47,216 nucleotides of DNA. Source: Thalassospira sp. (GTDB lineage: Bacteria; Pseudomonadota; Alphaproteobacteria; Rhodospirillales; Thalassospiraceae). How positions within the stretch are numbered: position 1 is the stretch's first letter; every line of letters starts with the position of its first letter. The DNA is taken from contig NZ_PAQR01000030.1 in assembly GCF_002709775.1 (NCBI RefSeq), positions 1 through 47,216 on the forward strand. Reading direction: 5' to 3'. This document shows, in pieces, positions 15,356 through 23,514 of the stretch. The notes under the pieces are model-generated. The model did no database searches. It had not been told where the DNA came from and saw only the letters and a program-made list of their open reading frames with translations. Both the position numbers and the translations under genes were made by a program.

Positions 15356-16416
15356 CCAGTTTGCAAGACAAAAAGAAATTACGGGAAAGCAGCACCATGT
15401 CTGCATCTTCTTTGATAAGTCGGCCTTGGTTTGGCCCGGTCGCGGCACTGATTTTGATCGTGCTGGGGATCGGGGTGATTTCACCCGACTTCTTTAACAT
15501 CCGCATTGTGGACGGGCATCTGTATGGATCGCTGGTCGATGTGGTGCATCGCGGGGCGTCCACGGCCCTTGTCGCGGTCGGTATGGCAATCGTAATCGGC
15601 ACGCGTGGCATTGACCTTTCGGTCGGCTCGATCATTGCCATATCGGGTGCGGTGATGGCGGTTTTGATCCGCGATACCGACCTGCATCCGGCTGTGATCA
15701 TTCTGGCCGCCCTTGGTGCGGGGGTGTTGTGCGGCTTGTGGAATGGCGTTCTTGTCGCCTTTCTCGATATCCAGCCGATTATTGCCACCCTGATCCTGAT
15801 GGTGGCCGGGCGCGGTATTGCCCAGATGATCACCGGCGGGCAGATCGTGACCTTCCACGGGGAGTTCTTTGAGGCGATTGGTAGTGGCTATTTATTGGGT
15901 ATTCCCTGGCGGGTGATCATTGCGGCCGCCGTGATTGCCGCGATCTATTTCATCATGCGCCGGACCGCCTTGGGCCTGTTTGTTGAATCGGTTGGCGGCA
16001 ATGCGCGTGCGAGCCGGGTGGCGGGCATTGATGCACGCGGCATCAAGTTGATGGCCTATGCTGCATCCGGGCTTTGCTCCGCCTTCGCCGGGATCATTAT
16101 CGCCGCCGACATCCGTGGGGCCGATGCCAACAATGCCGGTTTGTGGCTTGAACTTGATGCCATTCTGGCGGTGGTGATCGGTGGTGCGTCCTTGATGGGC
16201 GGGCGGTTCTTTATTGGCATGACCGTGATTGGCGTTCTGATCATTCAGGCGCTGACGACGGGGATTTTGCTTTCGGGGCTGCCATCTCAATACACCCTGA
16301 TCGTCAAGGCGGCTGTGGTGATGATTGTTCTTCTGGTGCAGGCACCAAAATCCCGTGAACTGGTCGGGCAGGCGGTGGAACGTTTGAAGCGGGGGAAATC
16401 CGATGAAAATCAATGA
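15352..16416 (+). CDS. ytfT: Sugar ABC transporter permease (YtfT-like)
   Basis: A 354-residue inner-membrane permease with eight to ten hydrophobic segments. Family blocks are VAVGMAIVIGTRGIDLSVGSIIAISGA near the start (split by a helix), IQPIIATLILMVAGRGIAQ, and VGGNARASRVAGIDARGIKLMAY before the late helices. It forms one half of the import channel with YjfF. The ATG overlaps the ytfR stop (ATGA); a second in-frame ATG 45 bases later (15397) is an alternative, with GGGAAAGCAG upstream. Its 3' end overlaps yjfF by 14 bases. Confidence 0.93.
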   Translation: MTSLQDKKKLRESSTMSASSLISRPWFGPVAALILIVLGIGVISPDFFNIRIVDGHLYGSLVDVVHRGASTALVAVGMAIVIGTRGIDLSVGSIIAISGAVMAVLIRDTDLHPAVIILAALGAGVLCGLWNGVLVAFLDIQPIIATLILMVAGRGIAQMITGGQIVTFHGEFFEAIGSGYLLGIPWRVIIAAAVIAAIYFIMRRTALGLFVESVGGNARASRVAGIDARGIKLMAYAASGLCSAFAGIIIAADIRGADANNAGLWLELDAILAVVIGGASLMGGRFFIGMTVIGVLIIQALTTGILLSGLPSQYTLIVKAAVVMIVLLVQAPKSRELVGQAVERLKRGKSDENQ

Positions 16417-17380
16417 ACGCTTTTATCCGATCCTTGCCACGCTTGCGGTTCTCGTACTGCTGTATGGCTACGGGATTTTTGAACATCGCGCCTTTTCCGA
16501 TACCTATGTTCTGGGCGCGCTTCTGACCGACAATGCCTTTCTGATCATAACGGCCGTTGGCATGACCTTTGTCATCCTCTCTGGCGGGATTGATCTTTCG
16601 GTCGGCTCGATGATTGCCTTTATCGGGGTGCTGATGGCAGAGCTCGTCAGCGGCTTTGGCATGCATCCGGTCTTGGCGGCGTTGATTTCCCTGATTGTCG
16701 GGTCGGCGTTCGGGGCCTTCATGGGCGTGATCATCGCAAAGTTCGATATTCAGCCCTTTATCATCACACTTGCCGGGATGTTTTTCCTGCGCGGCATATG
16801 TTTCTTGATCAATCTGGATTCCGTTCCGATTGACCATCCGTTTGTTGCCGCCTTTAGCGGCTTCAAGGTGCCGTTGCCCGGACGGGGCTGGTTAACGGCA
16901 TCAGCCCTTTTGATGCTGGCGACCGTGATTGGCGGGGTGGTGATTGCCCATTACACCCGCTTTGGGCGGAACGTTTATGCCATTGGTGGTGACCGGCATT
17001 CCGCCGAATTGCTGGGCATTCCGGTCGATAGTACGATCATTCGGGTTTATACCCTGTCGGGCTTTTTCAGTGCGCTGTCGGGTGTGGTGTTTGCCTTTTA
17101 TACCGCATCGGCCTATCCATTGGCAGCCGTCGGGGTCGAGCTTGATGCGATTGCTGCGGTGGTGATTGGGGGCACGCTTCTGACCGGCGGGATGGGCTTT
17201 GTCATGGGGACGTTCTTTGGCGGGATCATCATGGGCGTGATCCAGACATTGATCGCCTTTGACGGCTCGCTCAATAGCTGGTGGACCAAGATCATGATTG
17301 GTGCGCTTCTGTTTGGCTTTATCGTCCTGCAACGCCTGATCACCCGATCCTTCTCCGGGATGCGGGCCGGGGCGACATAA
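16403..17380 (+). CDS. yjfF: Sugar ABC transporter permease (YjfF-like)
   Basis: A 325-residue permease, second half of the channel. It shares family blocks with YtfT: GMTFVILSGGIDLSVGSMIAF, FDIQPFIITLAGMFFLRG and AIGGDRHSAELLGIPVDSTIIRVYTLSGF. Hydrophobic segments span most of the chain. AGCGGGGGAAA lies before the ATG inside ytfT, and a strong terminator follows 27 bases after the stop, so it closes the operon. Confidence 0.93.
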   Translation: MKINERFYPILATLAVLVLLYGYGIFEHRAFSDTYVLGALLTDNAFLIITAVGMTFVILSGGIDLSVGSMIAFIGVLMAELVSGFGMHPVLAALISLIVGSAFGAFMGVIIAKFDIQPFIITLAGMFFLRGICFLINLDSVPIDHPFVAAFSGFKVPLPGRGWLTASALLMLATVIGGVVIAHYTRFGRNVYAIGGDRHSAELLGIPVDSTIIRVYTLSGFFSALSGVVFAFYTASAYPLAAVGVELDAIAAVVIGGTLLTGGMGFVMGTFFGGIIMGVIQTLIAFDGSLNSWWTKIMIGALLFGFIVLQRLITRSFSGMRAGAT

Positions 17381-17404
17381 CCTTTGGTACCATCACAAAC
17401 AAAG

Positions 17405-17436
17405 AAACGGGCACCAGTTGGTGCCCGTTTTATTTT
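17405..17436 (+). terminator. Terminator of the ytfQRT-yjfF operon
   Basis: ACGGGCACC (17407-17415) pairs with GGTGCCCGT (17420-17428) around an AGTT loop and is followed by TTTATTTT. It lies between the convergent permease and GntR genes. Confidence 0.9.
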
Positions 17437-17484
17437 GGTCGTGCGATAAGAAATGCTGCAGGTGGGCTGCAGCATAAATCCCGA

Positions 17485-18234
17485 TTAAAGACCGATCTGA
17501 TCCCAGTCGTGATCGACCGACATGCCAAGCTGCTGGCGCAACTGGCGCATGGTCCGGCGCAGCAATTTGTGCATGGTCGCGCGCGCTTCTTCGGGATCGC
17601 GGTGGCTGATTGCGGCATAAACCGCATGGTGATCGGGCAGGGACTGCACATGTGCGGCCGGGCCGCCCGATGACAGGCGGAATGATCCGATGAGTGCCGT
17701 TTCGATCAGCATGCCAAATGACTTCATGAAATCGTTGGCCGATGCATTCAGGATCGCCTGATGGAACTCAAGGTCGGTGATATAGACCGCCTCTGTGCCG
17801 CGCTCTGCACTTTCCATTGCGTCATAGGCATCCGAGATTGCCTTGATCTCTTCCTTGGTGGCGCGCACAGCGGCCATGGCGGCGGTATTGGGTTCAATGA
17901 TCAGGCGGGTTTCAAACAGGGCATACAGAAATGCCGGGTCCGGATCCGGGAAGTGCCAGGACAGGACATCGGGATCAAGCAGGTTCCAGCTTGAGCGCGG
18001 CTTGACGCGGGTGCCGGTTTTCGGGCGGGATTCAATCAGCCCCTTGGCCGACAGGATCTTGATCGCTTCACGAAGCGCCGTGCGCGAGACATCAAGTGAT
18101 TCACTTAATGCCGCCTCTGTCGGCAGGACATCGCCTGGCACCAGCTTGCCAGACACAATGCGTGCGCCTAGGTCGTGCGCAACAATGCTATGCAGGCTGC
18201 GTTTGGCATAAGTTCTCGACATGGTGGACGGCAT
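17485..18234 (-). CDS. GntR family regulator, FCD subfamily, of the sugar operons
   Basis: A 249-residue protein. The N-terminal winged helix (LGARIVSGKLVPGDVLPTEA then SESLDVSRTALREAIKIL) is followed by an FCD domain with the metal-binding pattern DLEFHQAILNASAND and LPDHHAVYAAI. The start at 18234 is preferred over an ATG 66 bases further out because GGAGG sits 6 bases before it. The gene lies between the sugar importer and the SDR/AraD1 genes and most likely controls both. FCD proteins of this type usually respond to sugar acids. A perfect 8-1-8 palindrome lies 60 bases upstream and may be its own operator. Confidence 0.92.
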   Translation of the reverse strand: MPSTMSRTYAKRSLHSIVAHDLGARIVSGKLVPGDVLPTEAALSESLDVSRTALREAIKILSAKGLIESRPKTGTRVKPRSSWNLLDPDVLSWHFPDPDPAFLYALFETRLIIEPNTAAMAAVRATKEEIKAISDAYDAMESAERGTEAVYITDLEFHQAILNASANDFMKSFGMLIETALIGSFRLSSGGPAAHVQSLPDHHAVYAAISHRDPEEARATMHKLLRRTMRQLRQQLGMSVDHDWDQIGL

Positions 18235-18294
18235 ATATTTCCTCCGGCGTGGCCCTGATTGGAAAGCAAAAGGCGAAAGGCCCGCTTTGTTATT

Positions 18295-18311
18295 ATTCAT
18301 ATAATATGAAT
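18295..18311. promoter_or_regulatory. Perfect 17-base palindrome upstream of the GntR gene
   Basis: ATTCATAT (18295-18302) and ATATGAAT (18304-18311) are a perfect inverted repeat around one A. It lies upstream of the leftward GntR gene in a 550-base gap (18235-18785) that also holds the mini-ORF at 18568. It does not match TNGTNNNACNA, so another factor is possible. Confidence 0.5.
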
Positions 18312-18489
18312 TAATGCGCAGGGCAACTTATCTGGCACCGCCAGGGATTTGTGCGACAAGGCATATATTTGGAAGGGGCCCGGATTGGGTGGGCGATGCG
18401 GTGATGCTCAACGCCAAGGTAATTGCGTATTTCATCAACTTATAAACTAGCTTTCGTGTAATCGAAAGAAAAGACTTCATGTTTGACGC

Positions 18490-18518
18490 TTGACAGCTTC
18501 GGATATCCTGATCATTAA
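18490..18518 (+). promoter_or_regulatory. Putative promoter of the SDR/AraD1 operon
   Basis: TTGACA (18490-18495) is a perfect -35 box. Eighteen bases later ATTAAT (18514-18519) matches 4 of 6 positions of a -10 box. TTGTATGAAGA (18525-18535), one base off the FadR-type operator, lies just downstream. The promoter reading is tentative. Confidence 0.4.
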
Positions 18519-18567
18519 TGTTATTGTATGAAGAATAAAAACAACAAGATTATCAGGAGGAAACATC

Positions 18568-18603
18568 ATGACGCCGTGTAAGGGCACACGCCCGGATCGT
18601 TAA
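18568..18603 (+). CDS. 11-codon mini-ORF, possible leader peptide
   Basis: AGGAGG (18555-18560) stands 7 bases before an ATG opening an 11-residue frame, MTPCKGTRPDR, that stops at TAA. This is the best ribosome binding site for some distance, better than that of the SDR gene 180 bases downstream. It may be a leader peptide, a translated remnant of a rearranged gene, or a coupling device. No homology can be claimed for so short a peptide. Confidence 0.35.
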   Translation: MTPCKGTRPDR

Positions 18604-18785
18604 TCTGGTCCGGATCGCAAGGGCAGGCGTAGGAAGGAACAAGCCCCAAATAGCTTGTTCTGTTGCGCTGCAACGTTTGCGATGGATGTACTTTCTGTCA
18701 ATTTTGGGTTGAAATCATGATGGCGATTACGGAGTTGCCGTGCGCCTGACAGCAGAAAAAACACATGACGGGAGATGAAACGATC

Positions 18786-19559
18786 ATGTCTGATCGCATG
18801 CCGACACACTACACAAGCCTTGAAGACAAATCGGTATTCATCACCGGTGGCGCGTCGGGCATTGGCGAGGCGCTTGTGACCGCCTTCGTCGAACAAGGCG
18901 CAAAAGTTGCCTTTGTCGATATCATGGAAGATGCCGGCACTGCCCTTGTTGAAAAGCTTTCGAAGGATGCGCGCAATGCGCCGGTATTTATCAAATGCGA
19001 TCTGACCGATATCCCGGCATTGCAGACAGCGGTCGCCAAGGCAGCCGAAATCAACGGTCCGATCACGGGCCTTTTGAACAATGCAGCCAATGATACCCGC
19101 CATAAATGGCAGGATGTGACGCCGGAATATTGGGATGAACGTCAGGCGATCAATATTCGCCCGTCCTTCTTCTCCATCCAGGCGGTGGCACCGATGATGC
19201 AAATGGCCGGTGGCGGCGCGATTATCAATTTCGGCTCTGTCAGCTGGATGATGGGGCAGGGCGGCATGCCCGGCTACACCACGGCAAAGGCCGCGACCCA
19301 TGGCCTGACGCGCGGCATGGCACGTGACCTTGGCAAGGATCATATCCGGGTTAACACCCTTGTGCCGGGTTGGGTCATGACCCAGCGCCAGCTTGACCTT
19401 TGGGTCGATGAAGCAGCTGAACGTGAAATCGATGAACGCCAGTGCCTGAAAAACAAGGTAATGCCGGGTGACATTGCCCGCATGGCGCTTTTCCTGATTT
19501 CCGACGAAGCCCGCATGGTCACCGCGCAAAACTTTATCGTTGATGGCGGCTGGGTCTGA
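18786..19559 (+). CDS. Short-chain dehydrogenase/reductase, probable sugar 1-dehydrogenase
   Basis: A 257-residue classical SDR. The Rossmann fold carries GGASGIGEA, followed by CDLTD and LLNNAAND. The catalytic residues are Ser151, Tyr164 and Lys168 (GSVSW, then GYTTAK), and VDGGW ends the chain. The acidic residue after strand 2 (FVDI) suggests NAD rather than NADP. An ATG at 18765 is in frame, but GGGAGA stands before 18786, so I chose that. It is followed 58 bases on by an AraD1-type protein, and it lies beside a sugar importer, which suggests oxidation of an aldose (galactose or arabinose) to its lactone. This assignment is inference from context. Confidence 0.88.
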   Translation: MSDRMPTHYTSLEDKSVFITGGASGIGEALVTAFVEQGAKVAFVDIMEDAGTALVEKLSKDARNAPVFIKCDLTDIPALQTAVAKAAEINGPITGLLNNAANDTRHKWQDVTPEYWDERQAINIRPSFFSIQAVAPMMQMAGGGAIINFGSVSWMMGQGGMPGYTTAKAATHGLTRGMARDLGKDHIRVNTLVPGWVMTQRQLDLWVDEAAEREIDERQCLKNKVMPGDIARMALFLISDEARMVTAQNFIVDGGWV

Positions 19560-19617
19560 TCCCTGTTGCCGACACCCTGATTTACACTGATAACCAAGAC
19601 CGTTCAGGACAGAATTT

Positions 19618-20607
19618 ATGAGACTGGTTCAATTTAAGGATACCGCCGGCGCGCAGCATGTTGCCGTGGTCGAAGACGAAAACACCCTGATCCCGCTCAA
19701 GGGCGTTTCCACCACCCGCGAACTTGCGACCATCGCACTTGCCAAGGGCATGACGATGATCGAGAAGGCCAAGGTGCGCATGGGCGACATCACGGTCGAT
19801 TATAACGAGGTCGCGCGCGACGGCCGCCTTTTGCCGCCAATCACCCATGTCGACCCCGCGCATTTCCTGGTGACCGGAACGGGTCTTACCCATCTTGGTT
19901 CTGCTTCGGCACGGGCAAACATGCACAAGGCCGATAACAAGGATGCCAACGAAACCGATTCCATGAAGATGTTCCGTATGGGGGTTGAGGGCGGCAAGCC
20001 CAAGGCAGGCGAACATGGCGTGCAGCCGGAATGGTTCTATAAGGGTGATGGCTCCATCGTCGCCAACCCGGGTGCTGATATCCCAAGCCCGTCCTTCGCG
20101 CTGGATGGCAGCGAGGAACCCGAAATTGCTGCGGTCTATATCATTGACCATGACGGCACGCCGGTGCGCATCGGCTTTGCGATTGGCAACGAGTTTTCCG
20201 ATCACGTGATGGAACGCCAGAATTACCTCTATCTGGCGCATTCAAAACTGCGCCATTGCGCGATGGGCCCGGAATTGCTGCTGGGTGATTTTCCCAGTCA
20301 TGTCGAGGGTACCTCGCGCCTTTACCGCGATGGCGAGGTGATCTGGGAAAAGCCGTTCCTGAGCGGCGAAGACAACATGTCGCATTCGATTGCCAATCTT
20401 GAGTATCACCACTTCAAATATGACCTGTTCCGCCGTCCGGGCGATGTGCATGCCCATTTCTTCGGGACCGCGACGCTGAGCTTTGCCGATGGCATCACCA
20501 CACAGGACGGCGACGAATTTGAAATCGAAGCCGCCCCGTTTGGCCGCCCGATCCGCAATCGCCTGATGAAGCAGGTCGAGCGTCCGCTGACCATTAAGGC
20601 AATCTGA
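19618..20607 (+). CDS. AraD1/GguC family protein (FAH fold), probable sugar-acid dehydratase
   Basis: A 329-residue protein of the fumarylacetoacetate-hydrolase fold in the AraD1/GguC group. Family features: MRLVQF start, THLGSASARANMHK around residue 90, QPEWFYKGDGS, and a C-terminal GNEFSDHVMERQNYLYLAHSKLR block ending near GDVHAHFFGTATLSFADGI. The fold binds a divalent metal through Glu and Asp residues. Members include 2-dehydro-3-deoxy-L-arabinonate dehydratase of the oxidative arabinose route, and GguC beside the ChvE-GguAB sugar importer. It sits behind the SDR gene, so an oxidative, non-phosphorylating sugar route is likely, though the lactonase and acid dehydratase are not in the window. 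Confidence 0.85.
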   Translation: MRLVQFKDTAGAQHVAVVEDENTLIPLKGVSTTRELATIALAKGMTMIEKAKVRMGDITVDYNEVARDGRLLPPITHVDPAHFLVTGTGLTHLGSASARANMHKADNKDANETDSMKMFRMGVEGGKPKAGEHGVQPEWFYKGDGSIVANPGADIPSPSFALDGSEEPEIAAVYIIDHDGTPVRIGFAIGNEFSDHVMERQNYLYLAHSKLRHCAMGPELLLGDFPSHVEGTSRLYRDGEVIWEKPFLSGEDNMSHSIANLEYHHFKYDLFRRPGDVHAHFFGTATLSFADGITTQDGDEFEIEAAPFGRPIRNRLMKQVERPLTIKAI

Positions 20608-20625
20608 TTTTTCGAGACTCCCAAG

Positions 20626-20697
20626 GGGTGTAAAACACCCGTCTACCTCCAAACGACACGACTTCCCCCGGCCCGAATTGGGCTGGGGTTTCTTTTG
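20626..20697 (+). terminator. Hairpin pair and terminator after the AraD1 gene
   Basis: GGGTGT (20626-20631) pairs with ACACCC (20635-20640). A stronger hairpin follows: CCCCGGCCC (20666-20674) with GGGCTGGGG (20680-20688), one G-T wobble, then TTTCTTTT. The second is a good rho-independent terminator between convergent genes. Confidence 0.8.
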
Positions 20698-20714
20698 CTT
20701 GATGTGCAAGCAGA

Positions 20715-21476
20715 TCAGTCTTTGCCGTAAAGAACCTGTTGCGCAGCACGTGCTGCGGTTTGCAGTGCTGCCAGCAAGTGATCGCGGTTCTGATCAAGAG
20801 TTGTCGGCGATGCGCCAAACACCGAAAGAGCCGAGATCATCTTGCCGTGCTGGGTCGTGATCGGCACGGCGAGGGCATAGATGTCACGCTCGCGCTCGCC
20901 ATTGTTGGTGGCAAAGCCCTGATCGCGGATAGTGGCGAGTTCAGCCTTTAGGGCGTTGATATCTGTGATGGTGTGGTCGGTCATGCCGGTCAGCTCGGCA
21001 TTCTTGAAATAGCGGTCCTTATCATCGGGGCTCATGTGTGCCAGCCAGAGTTTGCCGTGGGCGGTACAAAAGGCATCAAGGCGCGAACCAATCCGGATAT
21101 CAACATAAAGCGGGCGGTCGGGCAGGGCCTTGGCAATGCAGACGGCCATGTCGCGATCAAACTCGGTTGCCATGCAGGCTTCGCCAGTATCGCGCGCCAG
21201 ATGATCAAGGATCGGTTGCAGGATGGTGGGCAGGTTGTCGCCCTGCAAAACACGTTCGCCCAGATCGGCAAACATATATCCCAACCGAAATACCCCGCGT
21301 GATGTCACTCGCAAGGCCCCGGCATGTACCAGCGTGTGCAGAAAGCGGTGGGCGGTAATCATGTTGATGCCAAGCGCATCAGCGGTTTCCTTGGCGGTCA
21401 GTTCGCTTTGCCCGGCGGCAAACAGATCAAGGATCTTGAACGCCTTGAGCACGGAACCATTGAGTTGGCTGGTCAT
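20715..21476 (-). CDS. IclR family regulator
   Basis: A 253-residue protein with an N-terminal winged helix (SVLKAFKILDLFAAGQSELTAKETADALGINMITAHRFLHTLV, here broken over residues about 9-52) and a C-terminal IclR effector domain (residues about 75-245). The effector domain has blocks ADLGERVL, DAFCTAHGKLWLAHM and GFATNNGERERDIYALAVPI. GTG 21494 lies 18 bases upstream in frame but has no ribosome site; GAGG before ATG 21476 makes the latter more likely. It is divergent from the thiamine-diphosphate enzyme gene and a palindrome lies between them. Confidence 0.9.
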   Translation of the reverse strand: MTSQLNGSVLKAFKILDLFAAGQSELTAKETADALGINMITAHRFLHTLVHAGALRVTSRGVFRLGYMFADLGERVLQGDNLPTILQPILDHLARDTGEACMATEFDRDMAVCIAKALPDRPLYVDIRIGSRLDAFCTAHGKLWLAHMSPDDKDRYFKNAELTGMTDHTITDINALKAELATIRDQGFATNNGERERDIYALAVPITTQHGKMISALSVFGASPTTLDQNRDHLLAALQTAARAAQQVLYGKD

Positions 21477-21564
21477 CGGATTGCTTTGCCTCACGCAAAC
21501 AGAAAGTGCGCCGCCGTCCCGTCTTGACGGGTAGCGGATTTCAATAATAAACTATATTATAAAT

Positions 21565-21587
21565 AATATTTCAAATATAGAAATATT
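21565..21587. promoter_or_regulatory. Palindrome in the IclR / TPP-enzyme divergent region
   Basis: AATATTTC (21565-21572) and GAAATATT (21580-21587) are a perfect inverted repeat around 7 A/T bases, 26 bases upstream of the TPP enzyme ATG. The length and AT character suit an IclR-type operator. Confidence 0.6.
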
Positions 21588-21612
21588 GAGCGAATAGATC
21601 AAGAGGCGTCTG

Positions 21613-23340
21613 ATGAAAAGCGACAAGCAGGAAAATTCCGGTCAACTCACCCTGACTGCCGGCGGGGCGGTTCTGGCCCGCATGAAGGCGATCGGGATTG
21701 ATTATATCTTTGCCAATTCCGGGACCGACTTTCCGCCGATCATCGAAGGTCTGGCGGAGGCCGCGGCAAAGGATATCGACCTGCCACACGCGCTGATCAT
21801 GCCGCACGAAAATGCTGCGATGGGCATGGCGCATGGCTATTACCTTGCGACCGGCAAGACGCAGGCGGTGATGGCGCACACCAATGTCGGTCTTGCCAAC
21901 TGCGCAATCGGTGCGATCAATGCCGCGACCGAGCATGTCCCGGTCGTCTTGATGTCGGGCCGAACGCCGGTGATGGAAAAGGGGCGACTGGGTGCACGCA
22001 CCGTACCGATTGGCTGGGGTCAGGAAATGCGCGATCAGGCCGCATTGGTGCGGGAAAGTTCGAAATGGGAGTATGAGCTTAAATTCCCCGAACAGGTGCC
22101 CGATGTTGTCGATCGTGCCTATGCCATCGCATCATCCGTGCCCAAGGGGCCGACTTACGTTAGCCTGCCACGCGAAGTTCTGTGTGAACCCTGCCCAGGG
22201 GATGAAATCGATGGTCCGCTTCGCATGCAGCCGGTCCCCGTCGCCCCGCCGCAAGCATCGGTCGAGCAGGCCGCAGACATTCTGGCCAATGCCAAGAACC
22301 CGGTAATCATTGCTCAGCGCGGTATGGGCACAGCGGAGGCCTTCGGGCGCTTTGGTAATCTGGTGGATCAGTGGGGCATTCCGGTGGTGCAATACTGGGC
22401 GATCCAGCTTGCGATTGGGACCGAGCATCCAATGTTTGCCGGGATGGACCCAGCCCCTTGGCTTAAGGATGCCGATGCGGTGGTGGTGATTGATTGCCTC
22501 GCCCCCTGGTCACCCGATATCCATGATTTGAAACCTGACTGCAAAGTCATTCAGATCGGTCAGAACCCGCTTTATTCCCGCTTTCCGGGGCGCAACTTTG
22601 CTGCTGATATCTCGCTTGTTGGTGAAACCGGAGACGTGATCATGATGCTGGCGGATGCCATGGATCGCCGTCACGCCGACCACACATCGGTTTGCGCGGA
22701 TCGTCGCGAAAAGATCGCCGCCATCAATGCCGAAACCCGCAAAAAGGCCCTGTCCATGGCCTATGCCGGGGCGGTGGACCCGATGACCAAGGCCTATGTT
22801 TCTCGTTGTCTTTCGGATGCGATTGCGGATCGTGCTGCCACGGTATTCTCGGAGCTTGGCTGCCCGCTGGAACCGCTGTCGCTTTCGGAACACAGCAGCT
22901 GGTATCAGGAACCGCATTCCGGCGGGCTTGGCTGGTCCTTCCCGGCCGCGATGGGCTATCAACTGGCGGATAAGGACAAGCTGGTCGTCGCCACAATGGG
23001 CGATGGATCCTATATGTTTGCCAACCCGACCGCCTGTCATCAGATTGCCGAGGCATTGGAACTGCCGATCCTGATCCTTGTTCTGAACAACAATGAATGG
23101 GGGGCGGTGCGTCAGTCGGTCGCGGGCATGTACCCGGATGGCTATGCGGCCAAAACCAACGAAATGCCGCTGACAGCGCTCAAACCAAGCCCCGATTTTA
23201 CCAAGGTTGCCGAGGCCAGCCGGGCGTGGGTCGCCAAGGCCAAACGGCCCGAAGACCTGCCGGGTATTCTTCGCGATGCCATCAAGCATATCGACACCAA
23301 CCGCACCCATGCGCTGGTCGAGGTGACGATAGCACCTTAA
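21613..23340 (+). CDS. Thiamine diphosphate-dependent enzyme (acetolactate synthase-like)
   Basis: A 575-residue enzyme with the three-domain layout of the decarboxylase family. The pyrimidine-binding domain holds the catalytic Glu66 (PHENAAMGMAHGY). A central domain follows. The pyrophosphate-binding domain has the Mg motif GDGS (residues 463-466) and the closing NNNEW (from 492). AGAGGCG lies before the ATG. Family members include acetolactate synthase, benzoylformate decarboxylase and sulfopyruvate decarboxylase. The FANSGTDFPPIIEGL start is of the common 'thiamine pyrophosphate-requiring protein' group, whose substrate is unknown. No flavin-binding region is obvious. It is alone, under the divergent IclR regulator, with a terminator right after. 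Confidence 0.88.
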   Translation: MKSDKQENSGQLTLTAGGAVLARMKAIGIDYIFANSGTDFPPIIEGLAEAAAKDIDLPHALIMPHENAAMGMAHGYYLATGKTQAVMAHTNVGLANCAIGAINAATEHVPVVLMSGRTPVMEKGRLGARTVPIGWGQEMRDQAALVRESSKWEYELKFPEQVPDVVDRAYAIASSVPKGPTYVSLPREVLCEPCPGDEIDGPLRMQPVPVAPPQASVEQAADILANAKNPVIIAQRGMGTAEAFGRFGNLVDQWGIPVVQYWAIQLAIGTEHPMFAGMDPAPWLKDADAVVVIDCLAPWSPDIHDLKPDCKVIQIGQNPLYSRFPGRNFAADISLVGETGDVIMMLADAMDRRHADHTSVCADRREKIAAINAETRKKALSMAYAGAVDPMTKAYVSRCLSDAIADRAATVFSELGCPLEPLSLSEHSSWYQEPHSGGLGWSFPAAMGYQLADKDKLVVATMGDGSYMFANPTACHQIAEALELPILILVLNNNEWGAVRQSVAGMYPDGYAAKTNEMPLTALKPSPDFTKVAEASRAWVAKAKRPEDLPGILRDAIKHIDTNRTHALVEVTIAP

Positions 23341-23361
23341 TCATTTTCTGATGTAATTGCG

Positions 23362-23398
23362 CAAAGGTGCCCGGCATCGGTCCGGGCGCCTTTGTTTT
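23362..23398 (+). terminator. Terminator of the TPP-enzyme gene
   Basis: CAAAGGTGCCCGG (23362-23374) pairs with CCGGGCGCCTTTG (23382-23394) through 13 positions with one G-T wobble. TTTT follows. Confidence 0.9.
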
Positions 23399-23430
23399 AC
23401 GTCGCTGCACTCTTTTGTGGCATCGCAAAA

Positions 23431-23471
23431 TGCCTGCTTGCATCGCAGGCAAATTCATTATTTCATGAATT
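23431..23471. promoter_or_regulatory. Two inverted repeats upstream of the phosphorylase gene
   Basis: TGCCTGC (23431-23437) with GCAGGCA (23445-23451), and AATTCAT (23452-23458) with ATGAATT (23465-23471), are perfect and adjacent. They end 43 bases before the ATG at 23515. The second resembles the palindrome at 18295, though its spacer is one base longer. Confidence 0.45.
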
Positions 23472-23514
23472 CGTGATTGTAATCATTTGAATTGCCTGCC
23501 CGGAAGGAACCAGT

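Noticed and set aside
18483..18488. A second -35-like TTGACG before the mini-ORF promoter.
   Set aside because: It overlaps the better TTGACA at 18490 and has no matching -10 at the right distance.
18600..19529. A 309-codon frame antisense to the SDR gene.
   Set aside because: The SDR has intact Rossmann and catalytic motifs; the antisense frame is a codon-bias shadow.
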